DNA of 64,000 bases, taken from assembly GCA_965279165.1 (NCBI GenBank), contig OZ257140.1:1984001-2048000 (forward strand), given 5' to 3'. The stretch comes from JBAYIE01 sp965279165. Lineage in GTDB: Bacteria > Bacteroidota > Bacteroidia > UKL13-3. Numbering within the stretch: the first letter of the stretch is position 1; each line of letters starts with the position of its first letter. This document shows positions 16,740 through 25,162 of this stretch, in pieces. Below the pieces are notes generated by a model. It was given only the letters and a program-made list of their open reading frames with translations, had not been told where the DNA came from and ran no database searches. A program made the position numbers and the translations under genes.

Positions 16740-16891
16740 GGGTTAAATTTTTAATAAGTCACCATTAAACAAGGAATTGTTGCATTAAACCTACATTATT
16801 TAATATTAAATACCAAATGAGTATGTTTTTGTCGGTTGGCGATATTTCAATTTTTTACCAATTGCTTACCCTTAACAAGCCTTATTTTGGC

Positions 16892-16899
16892 TAATTTTG
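16892..16899 (+). promoter_or_regulatory. Possible -7 element for the TPR/ComA operon
   Basis: TAATTTTG matches the Bacteroidota TAnnTTTG consensus about 94 bases before the TPR gene. No TTG at the expected -33 spacing was found, so this is weak. Confidence 0.25.
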
Positions 16900-16992
16900 T
16901 ACCTTAAACGAATTGCTTTTGCACAATTGTGAATTGCTTTTTTAGGTAAGAAACAATTTTATATTAAAATTCGTTATTATTATATTTAAGAT

Positions 16993-18399
16993 ATGATGGA
17001 TGCAGACGATTTTTTAGATGAGGAGATTACTTCCAATATCCAGCGTTACGAAAAAATGTTACGAAATAAGACAACCGATTATTTCGACCCCGAAACACTG
17101 GAATCAATTATTGAATACTATATATTAAAGGAGAAACTGAAAAAGGCATTAGAAGTGATATACTATGCCGAAGACCTTTATCCTACCTATACAGGCTTTA
17201 TGTTGCAAAAAGCTGAAGTTTTTGGCGGAATGAACAAGTTTGATGATGCCATCGATATCCTGGAGAAAGCAGAATTGTACGAGCCGTTTAATCCTGAACT
17301 GCAATTGTTGAAGGGAGAAATGTTGCTTAATATGGAATCCTTTGATGAAGCCGACGAATGTTTTCAAAAAGCATTAATGAATGCCGACGAAAGGATAAAT
17401 ATGTTATTCGAGATTGCTTATATTTATCAGGATTGCGACTTGTATTCAAAAGCCCTTGAACTATTCGAAACCATTATAAAGGAGAACCCGGAGGCTGAAC
17501 AAGCTTATTATGAAATTGCCAATTGCCACGATTTATTGGGGAGATTTGATTTGGCAGCAGAAATTTATCGTAAACTGGTGGATACCGACCCATATTCATC
17601 CAATGCTTGGTATAACTTGGGTGTGGCATACAGCAAAATGGAAATGCGAACCGAATCCATCGAAGCTTTTGATTATTGTTTGGTAATAGAAGAAGATTAT
17701 GTGGCTGCAAGATTTAATAAGGCCAACGAATTGGTAGAAATTGGCGAATACCAACAAGCCCTCGACGAATACCAAATTGTTATTGAGAAGGAAGGACCGG
17801 ATTCTATTTCGTATTGCAATATTGCCGGCTGCTACGAACGCATGGGTAACAATGCAGAAGCTAGAAATTATTACCGCAAAGCAACCAAACTAAATCCGAA
17901 TATCGCTGAAGCTTGGTTTGGTATCGGACTCACTTTTGATAAAGAAGGTCAGAACAAAGAAGCGCTTAACCATTACAAAAGAGCGGTATTACTCGAACAA
18001 GAAAATACCGAATACTTGATTGCCCTTGCCGAACTCGAATACCGCATGGGTAATATTGAAGATGCCGAAGAATTATACCGCAAATTAATTGAACTCGATC
18101 CGATTGATATGGAAGCATGGTTAGATTGGTCGTTGATTTTATTTGGAGAAGGTCAAAAAGAAACAGCTATTGAATTATTACAAGAAGCATTGAAAATTGA
18201 ACCCGATTGCCACCCTTATCATTACCGACTAGCACATTATTTGTATAGCACCGCACAAAACGAGCAAGCAAAAGTGCATTTAGAAACCGCTTTAATGATT
18301 AACTTTGACGACCATTTTCTTTTATTTGAGGTAAATCCTTTGCTAAAAGAATCGCCGGAAATTATTGCGTTAATCGACTTGTACAGAAATAAAAAATGA
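16993..18399 (+). CDS. Cytoplasmic TPR-repeat protein
   Basis: 468 residues without a signal peptide. An acidic N-terminus is followed by about eleven tetratricopeptide repeats from residue 55 to the end (for example AEQAYYEIANCHDLLGRFDL, SSNAWYNLGVAYSKMEMRTE, AEAWFGIGLTFDKEGQNKEA). It is likely a soluble scaffold or adaptor. Its TGA stop overlaps the ATG of the ComA-like gene (ATGA), implying coupled translation, though a functional link is not known. A second ATG lies at 16996; the choice hardly matters. Confidence 0.87.
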   Translation: MMDADDFLDEEITSNIQRYEKMLRNKTTDYFDPETLESIIEYYILKEKLKKALEVIYYAEDLYPTYTGFMLQKAEVFGGMNKFDDAIDILEKAELYEPFNPELQLLKGEMLLNMESFDEADECFQKALMNADERINMLFEIAYIYQDCDLYSKALELFETIIKENPEAEQAYYEIANCHDLLGRFDLAAEIYRKLVDTDPYSSNAWYNLGVAYSKMEMRTESIEAFDYCLVIEEDYVAARFNKANELVEIGEYQQALDEYQIVIEKEGPDSISYCNIAGCYERMGNNAEARNYYRKATKLNPNIAEAWFGIGLTFDKEGQNKEALNHYKRAVLLEQENTEYLIALAELEYRMGNIEDAEELYRKLIELDPIDMEAWLDWSLILFGEGQKETAIELLQEALKIEPDCHPYHYRLAHYLYSTAQNEQAKVHLETALMINFDDHFLLFEVNPLLKESPEIIALIDLYRNKK

Positions 18400-19187
18400 A
18401 AAACTTTAAGTTAAAACAAATACCTGAACGTACTGCAAAGCCACGTCAGAATGGACTAACCATGGTTATGGACAAAGGTCTTGGAACAATAGAAGTAGAA
18501 AATTTTCTTTCGGTTTGCAGCGACCATGTAGATATTGTTAAACTGGGATTTGGTACTTCGTACGTAACCCAAAACCTGGATAAGAAACTGGAACTATACC
18601 GGGAAGCAAAGATTATTACCTATTTTGGAGGTACTTTGTTCGAGGCCTTTGTGGTTCGCAACCAATTCGATGATTACTTAAAGTTGCTCGATAAAATGAA
18701 AATGGGACATGCGGAGGTATCAGACGGTTCAATAAATCTGCCTCATGATATGAAACTGGAGTTTATCCGTAAATTGAGCAAACATGTTACTGTATTAAGT
18801 GAAGTTGGGAGTAAAGATGTCGAAAAAATTATCCCGCCTTATCAATGGATTGAGTTAATGCAAAGTGAATTAAAGGCAGGTGCATGGAAAGTAATTGCAG
18901 AAGCGCGTGAGGCGGGAAATGTGGGTGTTTATCGTTCGAGCGGAGAAGTAAGAGAGGGATTGGTACAGGAAATTCTCACCAAAATTCCCGGAGATAAAAT
19001 TATTTGGGAGGCCCCATTAAAAGCCCAACAAACTTATTTTATTACGTTGGTGGATGCCAATGTAAATTTAGGAAATATTGCACCCAATGATGTAATTCCT
19101 TTAGAAACGTTAAGACTGGGTTTACGCAGCGATACGTTTAATTTGTTTTTAGGAAAAAATACCAAATACCTGAGTAAGAAAAAATAA
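18396..19187 (+). CDS. comA: ComA-family phosphosulfolactate synthase
   Basis: 263 residues. The family adds sulfite to phosphoenolpyruvate to give (R)-2-phospho-3-sulfolactate, first described in coenzyme M synthesis. Family-typical pieces are GLTMVMDKGLGTIEVENFL, VDIVKLGFGTSYV, ITYFGGTLFEAF, MGHAEVSDGSINLP, LSEVGSKD and the C-terminal GLRSDTF. Bacteroidota do not make coenzyme M, so the product may instead feed sulfolactate/cysteate metabolism, for example toward sulfonolipids; that is inference. Co-translated with the TPR gene, 7 bases before yqeY. Confidence 0.85.
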   Translation: MKNFKLKQIPERTAKPRQNGLTMVMDKGLGTIEVENFLSVCSDHVDIVKLGFGTSYVTQNLDKKLELYREAKIITYFGGTLFEAFVVRNQFDDYLKLLDKMKMGHAEVSDGSINLPHDMKLEFIRKLSKHVTVLSEVGSKDVEKIIPPYQWIELMQSELKAGAWKVIAEAREAGNVGVYRSSGEVREGLVQEILTKIPGDKIIWEAPLKAQQTYFITLVDANVNLGNIAPNDVIPLETLRLGLRSDTFNLFLGKNTKYLSKKK

Positions 19188-19194
19188 TCGAATT

Positions 19195-19650
19195 ATGCTG
19201 TTACAGGATCAAATAAATGCCGATATTATCGTGGCAATGAAGGCCAAAGAAGAAGTGAAACTGCGAGCCTTACGTGGACTAAAATCTGCGCTTCTGCTTG
19301 CTGCTACAGAAAAAGGGGCAAGTGCAGATGGTAAAATACCGGATGAACAAGCAATAAAAGTTTTCCAAAAAATTGCCAAACAACGAAAAGAATCGCTTGA
19401 TATTTATATCCAAAATAAAAGGGAAGATTTAGCCAAGGGCGAAGCAGAAGAATTGGCTGTGATCGAAAAATATTTACCGGCTCAAATGAGCGAAGTTGAA
19501 ATCACCGTTTTGTTAAAACAAGTATTGACCGAACAAGGAGCTACCTCTGCTGCAGATTTTGGAAAAGTAATGCCTGTTGCCATGAAAGCCTTAGCCGGCA
19601 AAGCCGATGGAAAAGTGATTTCAGCAATCCTAAAACAACTGCTTCCATAA
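19195..19650 (+). CDS. yqeY: GatB/YqeY domain protein
   Basis: 151 residues, the standard length for free-standing YqeY proteins related to the tail domain of GatB (tRNA amidotransferase B subunit). Recognisable pattern: N-terminal helices LQDQINADIIVAMKAKEEVK, LRGLKSALLLAATEKG, KQRKESLDIYIQNKREDLA, EELAVIEKYLPAQMSE, and the C-terminal GKVMPVAMKALAGKADG. The biochemical role is not settled; tRNA binding is presumed. It lies 7 bases after comA and is followed at once by an array of 7-bp repeats. Confidence 0.92.
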   Translation: MLLQDQINADIIVAMKAKEEVKLRALRGLKSALLLAATEKGASADGKIPDEQAIKVFQKIAKQRKESLDIYIQNKREDLAKGEAEELAVIEKYLPAQMSEVEITVLLKQVLTEQGATSAADFGKVMPVAMKALAGKADGKVISAILKQLLP

Positions 19651-19713
19651 CTCATAACTTATATCTCATAACTTATAACTCATAACTCATATCTTATAAC
19701 TCATAACTTACAT
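19651..19713 (+). repeat. Heptamer array CT[C/T]ATA[A/T], nine units
   Basis: Nine contiguous 7-base units fill the gap from the yqeY stop to the LOG-gene GTG start. Eight obey CT[C/T]ATA[A/T] exactly; the last has one further change (CTTACAT). Three similar arrays occur at 30853-30908, 38894-38924 (inverted) and 43536-43594. Confidence 0.95.
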
Positions 19714-19720
19714 CCACAGC

Positions 19721-20428
19721 GTGACCGAAGAAGAAAGAATCAAAAAAGCATTTGCAAACAAGAGCTGGCCCGAAATAAAAGTTTCCGACAGCTGGGCTAC
19801 TTTTAAAATCATGGCCGAGTTTGTGGATGGTTTTGAAAAGATGAGCCGCATTGGCCCATGTGTTTCAATTTTCGGTTCAGCACGCACGAAAAAAGATACA
19901 AAGTATTATTTGTTGGCAGAAGAAATTGCTGCTAAACTGGTAAAAGCAGGTTTTGGGGTTATTACGGGAGGTGGTCCGGGTATTATGGAAGCAGGAAATA
20001 AGGGCGCACATTTGGCCGGTGGTAAATCCGTTGGTTTAAATATTGAATTGCCGTTCGAACAGTTTCACAATGTGTACCTCGACCACGATAAAATTATCAA
20101 TTTCGACTATTTCTTTGTGCGCAAGGTGATGTTTGTGAAATACTCCCAAGGTTTTATTGCCATGCCCGGAGGATTTGGAACCATGGATGAATTGTTTGAA
20201 TCCCTAACCTTGATCCAAACCCATAAAGTAGCACGCTTCCCAATTGTATTGGTTGGGTCGGAATATTGGAAAGGATTAATCGACTGGATCAAACAAACCA
20301 TGTGCGAATCCGAAAAAAATATCAATGCTGCCGATATGGAATTATTCCATTTGGTAGATACCGCCGATGAGGCCGTAAATTATATTTTGGATTACTACGC
20401 CGAAATGTCGATTTCGCCGAATTTTTGA
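19721..20428 (+). CDS. LOG-family Rossmann-fold protein (TIGR00730-like)
   Basis: 235 residues. The two family motifs are present: GGGPGIMEAGNKGA at 83-96 and PGGFGTMDELFE at 149-160 (the PGGxGTxxE signature). Characterised LOG proteins are cytokinin-riboside-5'-monophosphate phosphoribohydrolases, and bacterial members are more broadly nucleotide 5'-monophosphate nucleosidases (compare PpnN/YgdH-type enzymes); the natural substrate here is unknown. Start codon is GTG at 19721, directly after the heptamer array and 70 bases after yqeY, so the array would lie in its leader or ribosome-binding region. Confidence 0.9.
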   Translation: MTEEERIKKAFANKSWPEIKVSDSWATFKIMAEFVDGFEKMSRIGPCVSIFGSARTKKDTKYYLLAEEIAAKLVKAGFGVITGGGPGIMEAGNKGAHLAGGKSVGLNIELPFEQFHNVYLDHDKIINFDYFFVRKVMFVKYSQGFIAMPGGFGTMDELFESLTLIQTHKVARFPIVLVGSEYWKGLIDWIKQTMCESEKNINAADMELFHLVDTADEAVNYILDYYAEMSISPNF

Positions 20429-20486
20429 TTTTGTATGGACAGGTCGCGACACGTAGGGACAGGTCGCGACCTGTCCCTACAAAATC
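20427..20486. repeat. 28-bp perfect palindrome within a larger inverted repeat
   Basis: 20453-20480 is perfectly self-complementary with arms GTAGGGACAGGTCG and no loop. A partial extra copy of one arm (GGACAGGTCGCGAC) lies just before it at 20437-20450, and GATTTTGTA / TACAAAATC bracket the whole. It is placed between the LOG gene and maeB. It could act as a hairpin in RNA or as a REP-type element; without a T-run it is not a typical terminator. Confidence 0.9.
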
Positions 20487-20547
20487 ATGATACATCTCCT
20501 TGTGCCCTCTCGAAAAAAATGCTAAACTTGCTTATTAATACATTCGT

Positions 20548-22806
20548 ATGTCAACACTCAAAGAGGATGCTCTTAAATACCATAGCAAAGGACGTCCCGG
20601 AAAAATAGCCGTTGTTCCTACCAAACCAACCAATACCAAAAGAGATTTAAGTTTAGCTTATTCACCTGGTGTAGCTGAACCTTGCTTGGCAATAGCTGAG
20701 AATAAGGAAGATGTTTATAAGTATACCGCTAAAGGAAATTTGGTTGCCGTTATTTCTAATGGTACCGCTGTTCTTGGTTTAGGTGATATTGGTCCCGAAG
20801 CCTCCAAACCGGTTATGGAAGGCAAAGGGGTATTGTTTAAAATATTTGCCGACATTGATGTGTTTGATATAGAAATAGACACCAAGGATACCGAAATATT
20901 TATCCAGACCGTAAAAGCGATTAGTCCAACCTTTGGCGGAATAAACTTAGAAGATATTAAAGCACCGGAGTGTTTTGAAATTGAGAAACGTTTAAAAGAA
21001 GAACTGGATATTCCGGTGATGCACGACGATCAGCATGGTACTGCAATAATCACCGGAGCAGCATTGTTGAATTCGTTGGAATTGGTGAAGAAGAAAATTG
21101 GAAATGTGAAGGTGGTATTTAATGGAGCAGGCGCTGCTTCTATTTCCTGTGCCAAAGTGTTTTTTGGCCTAGGGGTGAAAAGGGAAAATTTGGTAATGTG
21201 CGATAGCAAAGGAGTAATTCATTTAAACAATCCGGGTTTGGATGAAAGTAAAAAATATTTCGCCACAGACCGAAAAATTGAAACCTTAAGCGATGCATTA
21301 AAAGGTGCGGATGTATTTGTGGGTTTATCCAAAGGAAATATTGTGAGTCAGGATATGATTAAAAGCATGGCCAAGGACTGTATAGTTTTTGCCCTTGCCA
21401 ATCCGGATCCTGAAATTTCTTATGCCGATGCCATTGCCTGTAGAAAAGATATTATTATGGCAACAGGCAGGAGCGATCATCCTAACCAGGTAAATAATGT
21501 ACTGGGATTTCCTTTTATTTTCAGAGGGGCACTTGATGTAAGGGCAACACGTATCAACGAAGAAATGAAACTGGCAGCAGTATACGCAATAGCATCGTTG
21601 ACAAAAGAACCGGTACCCGAAATTGTTAACCTTGCTTACAACGAAAAGAACATACAATTTGGAAGAAATTACATTATTCCAAAGCCACTCGACCCTCGAT
21701 TGATTACAACGGTTTCTCCGGCCGTTGCTAAAGCAGCAATTGATTCGGGTGTGGCAAAAATTAAAATTGAAGATTGGGAAGCATATAAGAGTGAATTGCT
21801 AACCCGAATGGGCAAGGAGAGTAATTTTATCCGGGTTCTTGGTAGCAAAGCGCGTCAAAATCCTAAACGAGTGGTGTTTGCTGAAGCCGATAATTATAAA
21901 ATATTACGAGCAGTACAAATTGTAAAAGAAGAAGGAGTTGCCATACCAATTTTATTGGGTAACCGCGAGAAAATTCAGGCAATCTGCGATGAAAATAATA
22001 TCAATTTAGATGGCATCCCGATTATTAATCCATTAGAAGAAGAAGCCAAACGAATTGAATATGGGGAATGGTTTTATAAAAAACGCAACCGCAAAGGGGT
22101 TACCTTACACGAAGCACAAAAGTTGATGCGCGACCGCCATCATTATGCACCGATGATGGTTGAATTAGGTGAGGCAGATGCCATGATTTCCGGACTTACA
22201 AAAAATTACCCCAGTACCATCAAACCGGCTTTGCAAATTTTTGGTAAGCAAGAAGGGATAAATAAAGTGGCAGGTATGTATGTGATGTTGAGTAAAAAAG
22301 GGACTTTGTTCTTCTCTGATACCACCATCAACATTAACCCAACAGTGGAGGATATTGTAGATATTACCAAATTAACCCACGATGCAGTAAAAACATTTAA
22401 TATACAACCACGTATTGCCTTGTTATCGTATTCCAATTTTGGTTCGGCCGAAGGCGAAACACCTTATAAAATGGCAATGGCCAGAAAAATATTAAAAGAG
22501 AAATATCCATACATGGTGGTAGATGGTGATATTCAGGCTAATGTGGCTTTGAACCAAAAGATGTTACAGGCAAATTTCCCGTTTAGTGAATTAATAGGAG
22601 ATCCCGTAAATACCTTCATTTTTCCAAAACTATCTTCCGGAAATATTGCCTATAAAATGTTGCAAGAATTAGGAGCAGCTGAAGCCATAGGTCCGATTTT
22701 GCTGGGTTTAAAGAAATCAGCCCATATTTTACAGCTAGGAAGTAGTATCCGCGAAATTGTAAATATGATCATTATTGCAGTGGTGGATGCCCAAACCAAA
22801 GAATAG
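20548..22806 (+). CDS. maeB: NADP-dependent malic enzyme with phosphotransacetylase-like domain
   Basis: 752 residues, the large MaeB type. Oxidatively decarboxylates malate to pyruvate with NADP+, giving NADPH in the cytosol. Residues 1 to about 420 are the malic domain (DLSLAYSPGVAEPCLAI, PVMEGKGVLFKIFADIDVFD, MHDDQHGTAIITGAALLNSL, FNGAGAASISCAKVF). About 430-752 is a phosphotransacetylase-like domain (FAEADNYKILRAVQI, EADAMISGLTKNYPSTIKPA, IGDPVNTFIFPKLSSGNIAY, ending GSSIREIVNMI), which in this family senses acetyl-CoA and is not expected to be catalytic. The coiled-coil/zapA/rny genes follow 3 bases later on the same strand. Confidence 0.97.
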   Translation: MSTLKEDALKYHSKGRPGKIAVVPTKPTNTKRDLSLAYSPGVAEPCLAIAENKEDVYKYTAKGNLVAVISNGTAVLGLGDIGPEASKPVMEGKGVLFKIFADIDVFDIEIDTKDTEIFIQTVKAISPTFGGINLEDIKAPECFEIEKRLKEELDIPVMHDDQHGTAIITGAALLNSLELVKKKIGNVKVVFNGAGAASISCAKVFFGLGVKRENLVMCDSKGVIHLNNPGLDESKKYFATDRKIETLSDALKGADVFVGLSKGNIVSQDMIKSMAKDCIVFALANPDPEISYADAIACRKDIIMATGRSDHPNQVNNVLGFPFIFRGALDVRATRINEEMKLAAVYAIASLTKEPVPEIVNLAYNEKNIQFGRNYIIPKPLDPRLITTVSPAVAKAAIDSGVAKIKIEDWEAYKSELLTRMGKESNFIRVLGSKARQNPKRVVFAEADNYKILRAVQIVKEEGVAIPILLGNREKIQAICDENNINLDGIPIINPLEEEAKRIEYGEWFYKKRNRKGVTLHEAQKLMRDRHHYAPMMVELGEADAMISGLTKNYPSTIKPALQIFGKQEGINKVAGMYVMLSKKGTLFFSDTTININPTVEDIVDITKLTHDAVKTFNIQPRIALLSYSNFGSAEGETPYKMAMARKILKEKYPYMVVDGDIQANVALNQKMLQANFPFSELIGDPVNTFIFPKLSSGNIAYKMLQELGAAEAIGPILLGLKKSAHILQLGSSIREIVNMIIIAVVDAQTKE

Positions 22807-22809
22807 GTA

Positions 22810-23112
22810 ATGGATACGGAAGCATTGTTGTTGGTTCAAGAGATTAAACTGAAAGTAGGCAGGCTTTTACAACAGAAAAACGACTTGCAAAAATTGGTTA
22901 ACCAACTTACGGAGGCCCAACAAATGCTTAAAGAGGAGCTTGTATTACAAAAAAATACCAATAAAGAGCTAAAAGAACAAAATAAAATCGTTAAAATTGC
23001 TGAAGCACTTCGTCAAAATGATGGGTTAAATAAAGAATTGGAACAAACCATTTCTAATTATATCCGGGAAATTGATGATTGCATCAGGTTAATTAGCGAC
23101 AGTAAGCTTTAA
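22810..23112 (+). CDS. Small coiled-coil protein upstream of zapA
   Basis: 100 residues, almost entirely alpha-helical coiled coil (KNDLQKLVNQLTEAQQMLKE, LKEQNKIVKIAEALRQ), with no cysteine-rich, signal or membrane region. It sits 3 bases after maeB and 2 bases before zapA. Position and structure suggest a partner in Z-ring assembly, similar in concept to ZapB, but no sequence family is recognised with confidence. Confidence 0.75.
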   Translation: MDTEALLLVQEIKLKVGRLLQQKNDLQKLVNQLTEAQQMLKEELVLQKNTNKELKEQNKIVKIAEALRQNDGLNKELEQTISNYIREIDDCIRLISDSKL

Positions 23113-23114
23113 TT

Positions 23115-23402
23115 TTGGAAGAATTATCCATTAAAGTAAATATAGCCGACCGTTTGTTTCCCCTTACCATCAATAAGGAAGAAGAAGAAATGGTCAGAAA
23201 AGCAGCCAAGCTTATACAAGATAAGCTGAAGCATTTACAACAGCAATTTGCTGTAAAGGATAAACAGGATATGCTATCTATGATCAGTCTGGAATTGGCA
23301 ACCCAATTACTCAGACTGCAGGAAGAGAATAAAGAGGGGATGGGAAAAACAATAGAAGAGCTCCGTCAATTAAAAGCCATACTGCAAGATATCACTATCT
23401 GA
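23115..23402 (+). CDS. zapA: Cell division protein ZapA
   Basis: 95 residues. ZapA bundles FtsZ filaments at the division site. The N-terminal strand SIKVNIADRLFPLTINKEEE and the following dimer/tetramer helices (VRKAAKLIQDKLKHLQQQF ... DMLSMISLELATQLLRLQEE) fit the family. The start is TTG at 23115, as no ATG precedes the conserved N-terminal strand; it lies two bases after the stop of the coiled-coil gene. RNase Y follows 56 bases downstream. Confidence 0.88.
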   Translation: MEELSIKVNIADRLFPLTINKEEEEMVRKAAKLIQDKLKHLQQQFAVKDKQDMLSMISLELATQLLRLQEENKEGMGKTIEELRQLKAILQDITI

Positions 23403-23458
23403 TATCGGAATTTAACCTGCATTTATTATTGTTCATTTATTAAACCGATTTAAAAGGT

Positions 23459-25000
23459 ATGGAAATTTATTTGGTGGTGATTATTGGAATGCTGGCATTG
23501 GGCATAGGCGCAGTGATGATGTATTTCATCTATCAATCCATGTTAAAAAAGAATGCCAATGCAATTATTGCAGAGGCAAAAAGCAAAGGCGAAATGCTCG
23601 TAAAAGACAGAGCCCTGGAAGCAAAAGAGCGATTTTTACAACTCAAGGCCGAGCACGAAAAGGAAATTGCTCAACGCAACCAACAAATGACGGTAAACGA
23701 AAACCGCATCAAACAAAAAGAGCAATCCTTGAACCAAAAACTGGAACATACGCAACGTAAAGAAGCCGAATTGGATCAGATTAAATCTAATCTTACCAAA
23801 CAATTGGAGGTGGTTGCGATTAAAAAAGAAGAAGCCGAAAAAGCCATTCATAACCAGATTAAACAACTCGAAAAAATTGCAGGACTGAATACCGAAGACG
23901 CTAAAAAACAGCTGATTGATGCTTTAACGGAAGAAGCCAGAACGGATGCAATGAGTAGCATCAAAGAGATTGTAGACGAAGCCAAACTTACCGCAGGCAA
24001 AGAAGCAAAAAAAGTAATTTTAAGCAGTATCCAACGTACGGCAGCAGAACACGCAATCGAGAATTCGGTTTCTGTTTTCAATATTGATAACGATGAAATG
24101 AAAGGCCGGATTATTGGTAGAGAAGGTAGAAATATTAGAGCCTTAGAAGCAGCTACCGGTGTTGAAATAATTGTTGACGATACGCCTGAAGCTATTATAC
24201 TTTCTTGTTTTGATCCAATTCGCCGCGAGATTGCACGTTTATCGTTGCATCGTTTGGTACAGGACGGACGAATTCACCCTGCCCGCATTGAAGAGGTCGT
24301 AACAAAAACCAGAAAACAACTCGAGGAAGAAGTAGTTGAGATTGGCGAACGTACCTGTATTGATATGGGTATTCACGGACTGCATCCCGAACTTATCAGA
24401 ATGGTAGGTCGCATGCGTTACCGTTCTTCTTACGGACAAAACTTATTACAGCACAGCCGCGAAGTAGCAAATCTATGTGCTACCATGGCTGCTGAACTGG
24501 GATTGAATGTGAAACTAGCAAAACGTGCCGGATTATTGCATGATATTGGTAAAGTTCCTGATGACGATCCGGAAACGCCACATGCTTTGCTTGGAATGAA
24601 GCTTGCTGAGAAATACAAAGAACATCCTGAAGTAATCAACGCTATCGGAGCCCATCACGATGAAATTGAAATGACCTCCATATTGTCGCCAATTATTCAG
24701 GCATGTGATGCAATCAGTGGTGCCCGCCCTGGAGCGAGAAGAGAGGATAGCGAAAACTACATGAAACGGTTAAAAGATCTAGAAAATATTGCATTGAGTT
24801 ATAATGGAGTTGAGAAATCCTATGCTATTCAGGCAGGTAGAGAACTAAGGGTAATTGTTGAATCGGACAAAGTTTCGGATGAACAGGCAGATATTTTGTC
24901 GGTTGACTTATCCCAAAGAATTCAAAAGGAAATGACTTATCCCGGACAAATAAAAATAACGGTAATCCGCGAAAAAAGGGCAGTTAATTTTGCCAAGTAA
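23459..25000 (+). CDS. rny: Ribonuclease Y
   Basis: 513 residues, normal for the membrane-anchored endoribonuclease that initiates mRNA decay. Order: N-terminal membrane helix (5-27), long charged coiled coil (30-200), KH RNA-binding domain with GRIIGREGRNI at 216-226, then the HD phosphohydrolase domain. Catalytic metal ligands by family analogy are His332 (LLQHSREV), His361-Asp362 (LLHDIGK), His399/His400 (GAHHDE) and Asp417. A clear terminator follows. Confidence 0.97.
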   Translation: MEIYLVVIIGMLALGIGAVMMYFIYQSMLKKNANAIIAEAKSKGEMLVKDRALEAKERFLQLKAEHEKEIAQRNQQMTVNENRIKQKEQSLNQKLEHTQRKEAELDQIKSNLTKQLEVVAIKKEEAEKAIHNQIKQLEKIAGLNTEDAKKQLIDALTEEARTDAMSSIKEIVDEAKLTAGKEAKKVILSSIQRTAAEHAIENSVSVFNIDNDEMKGRIIGREGRNIRALEAATGVEIIVDDTPEAIILSCFDPIRREIARLSLHRLVQDGRIHPARIEEVVTKTRKQLEEEVVEIGERTCIDMGIHGLHPELIRMVGRMRYRSSYGQNLLQHSREVANLCATMAAELGLNVKLAKRAGLLHDIGKVPDDDPETPHALLGMKLAEKYKEHPEVINAIGAHHDEIEMTSILSPIIQACDAISGARPGARREDSENYMKRLKDLENIALSYNGVEKSYAIQAGRELRVIVESDKVSDEQADILSVDLSQRIQKEMTYPGQIKITVIREKRAVNFAK

Positions 25001-25019
25001 ATAGCATTAAACCACTATA

Positions 25020-25051
25020 AAAGCAGGGCTACTAGGTCCTGCTTTTTTTAT
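25020..25051 (+). terminator. Rho-independent terminator after rny
   Basis: AAGCAGG (25021-25027) pairs with CCTGCTT (25038-25044) across a 10-base loop and is followed by a run of T. Confidence 0.85.
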
Positions 25052-25162
25052 GCAAAAAAAACAAAACCGTTTTACATTTAACTCCTTTGTTTATTTAGAT
25101 TTTCTTAAAACGTAACAGCCTGATTGTAAAATTCATGTCGGATGCATTGAAATCCAATTTTA

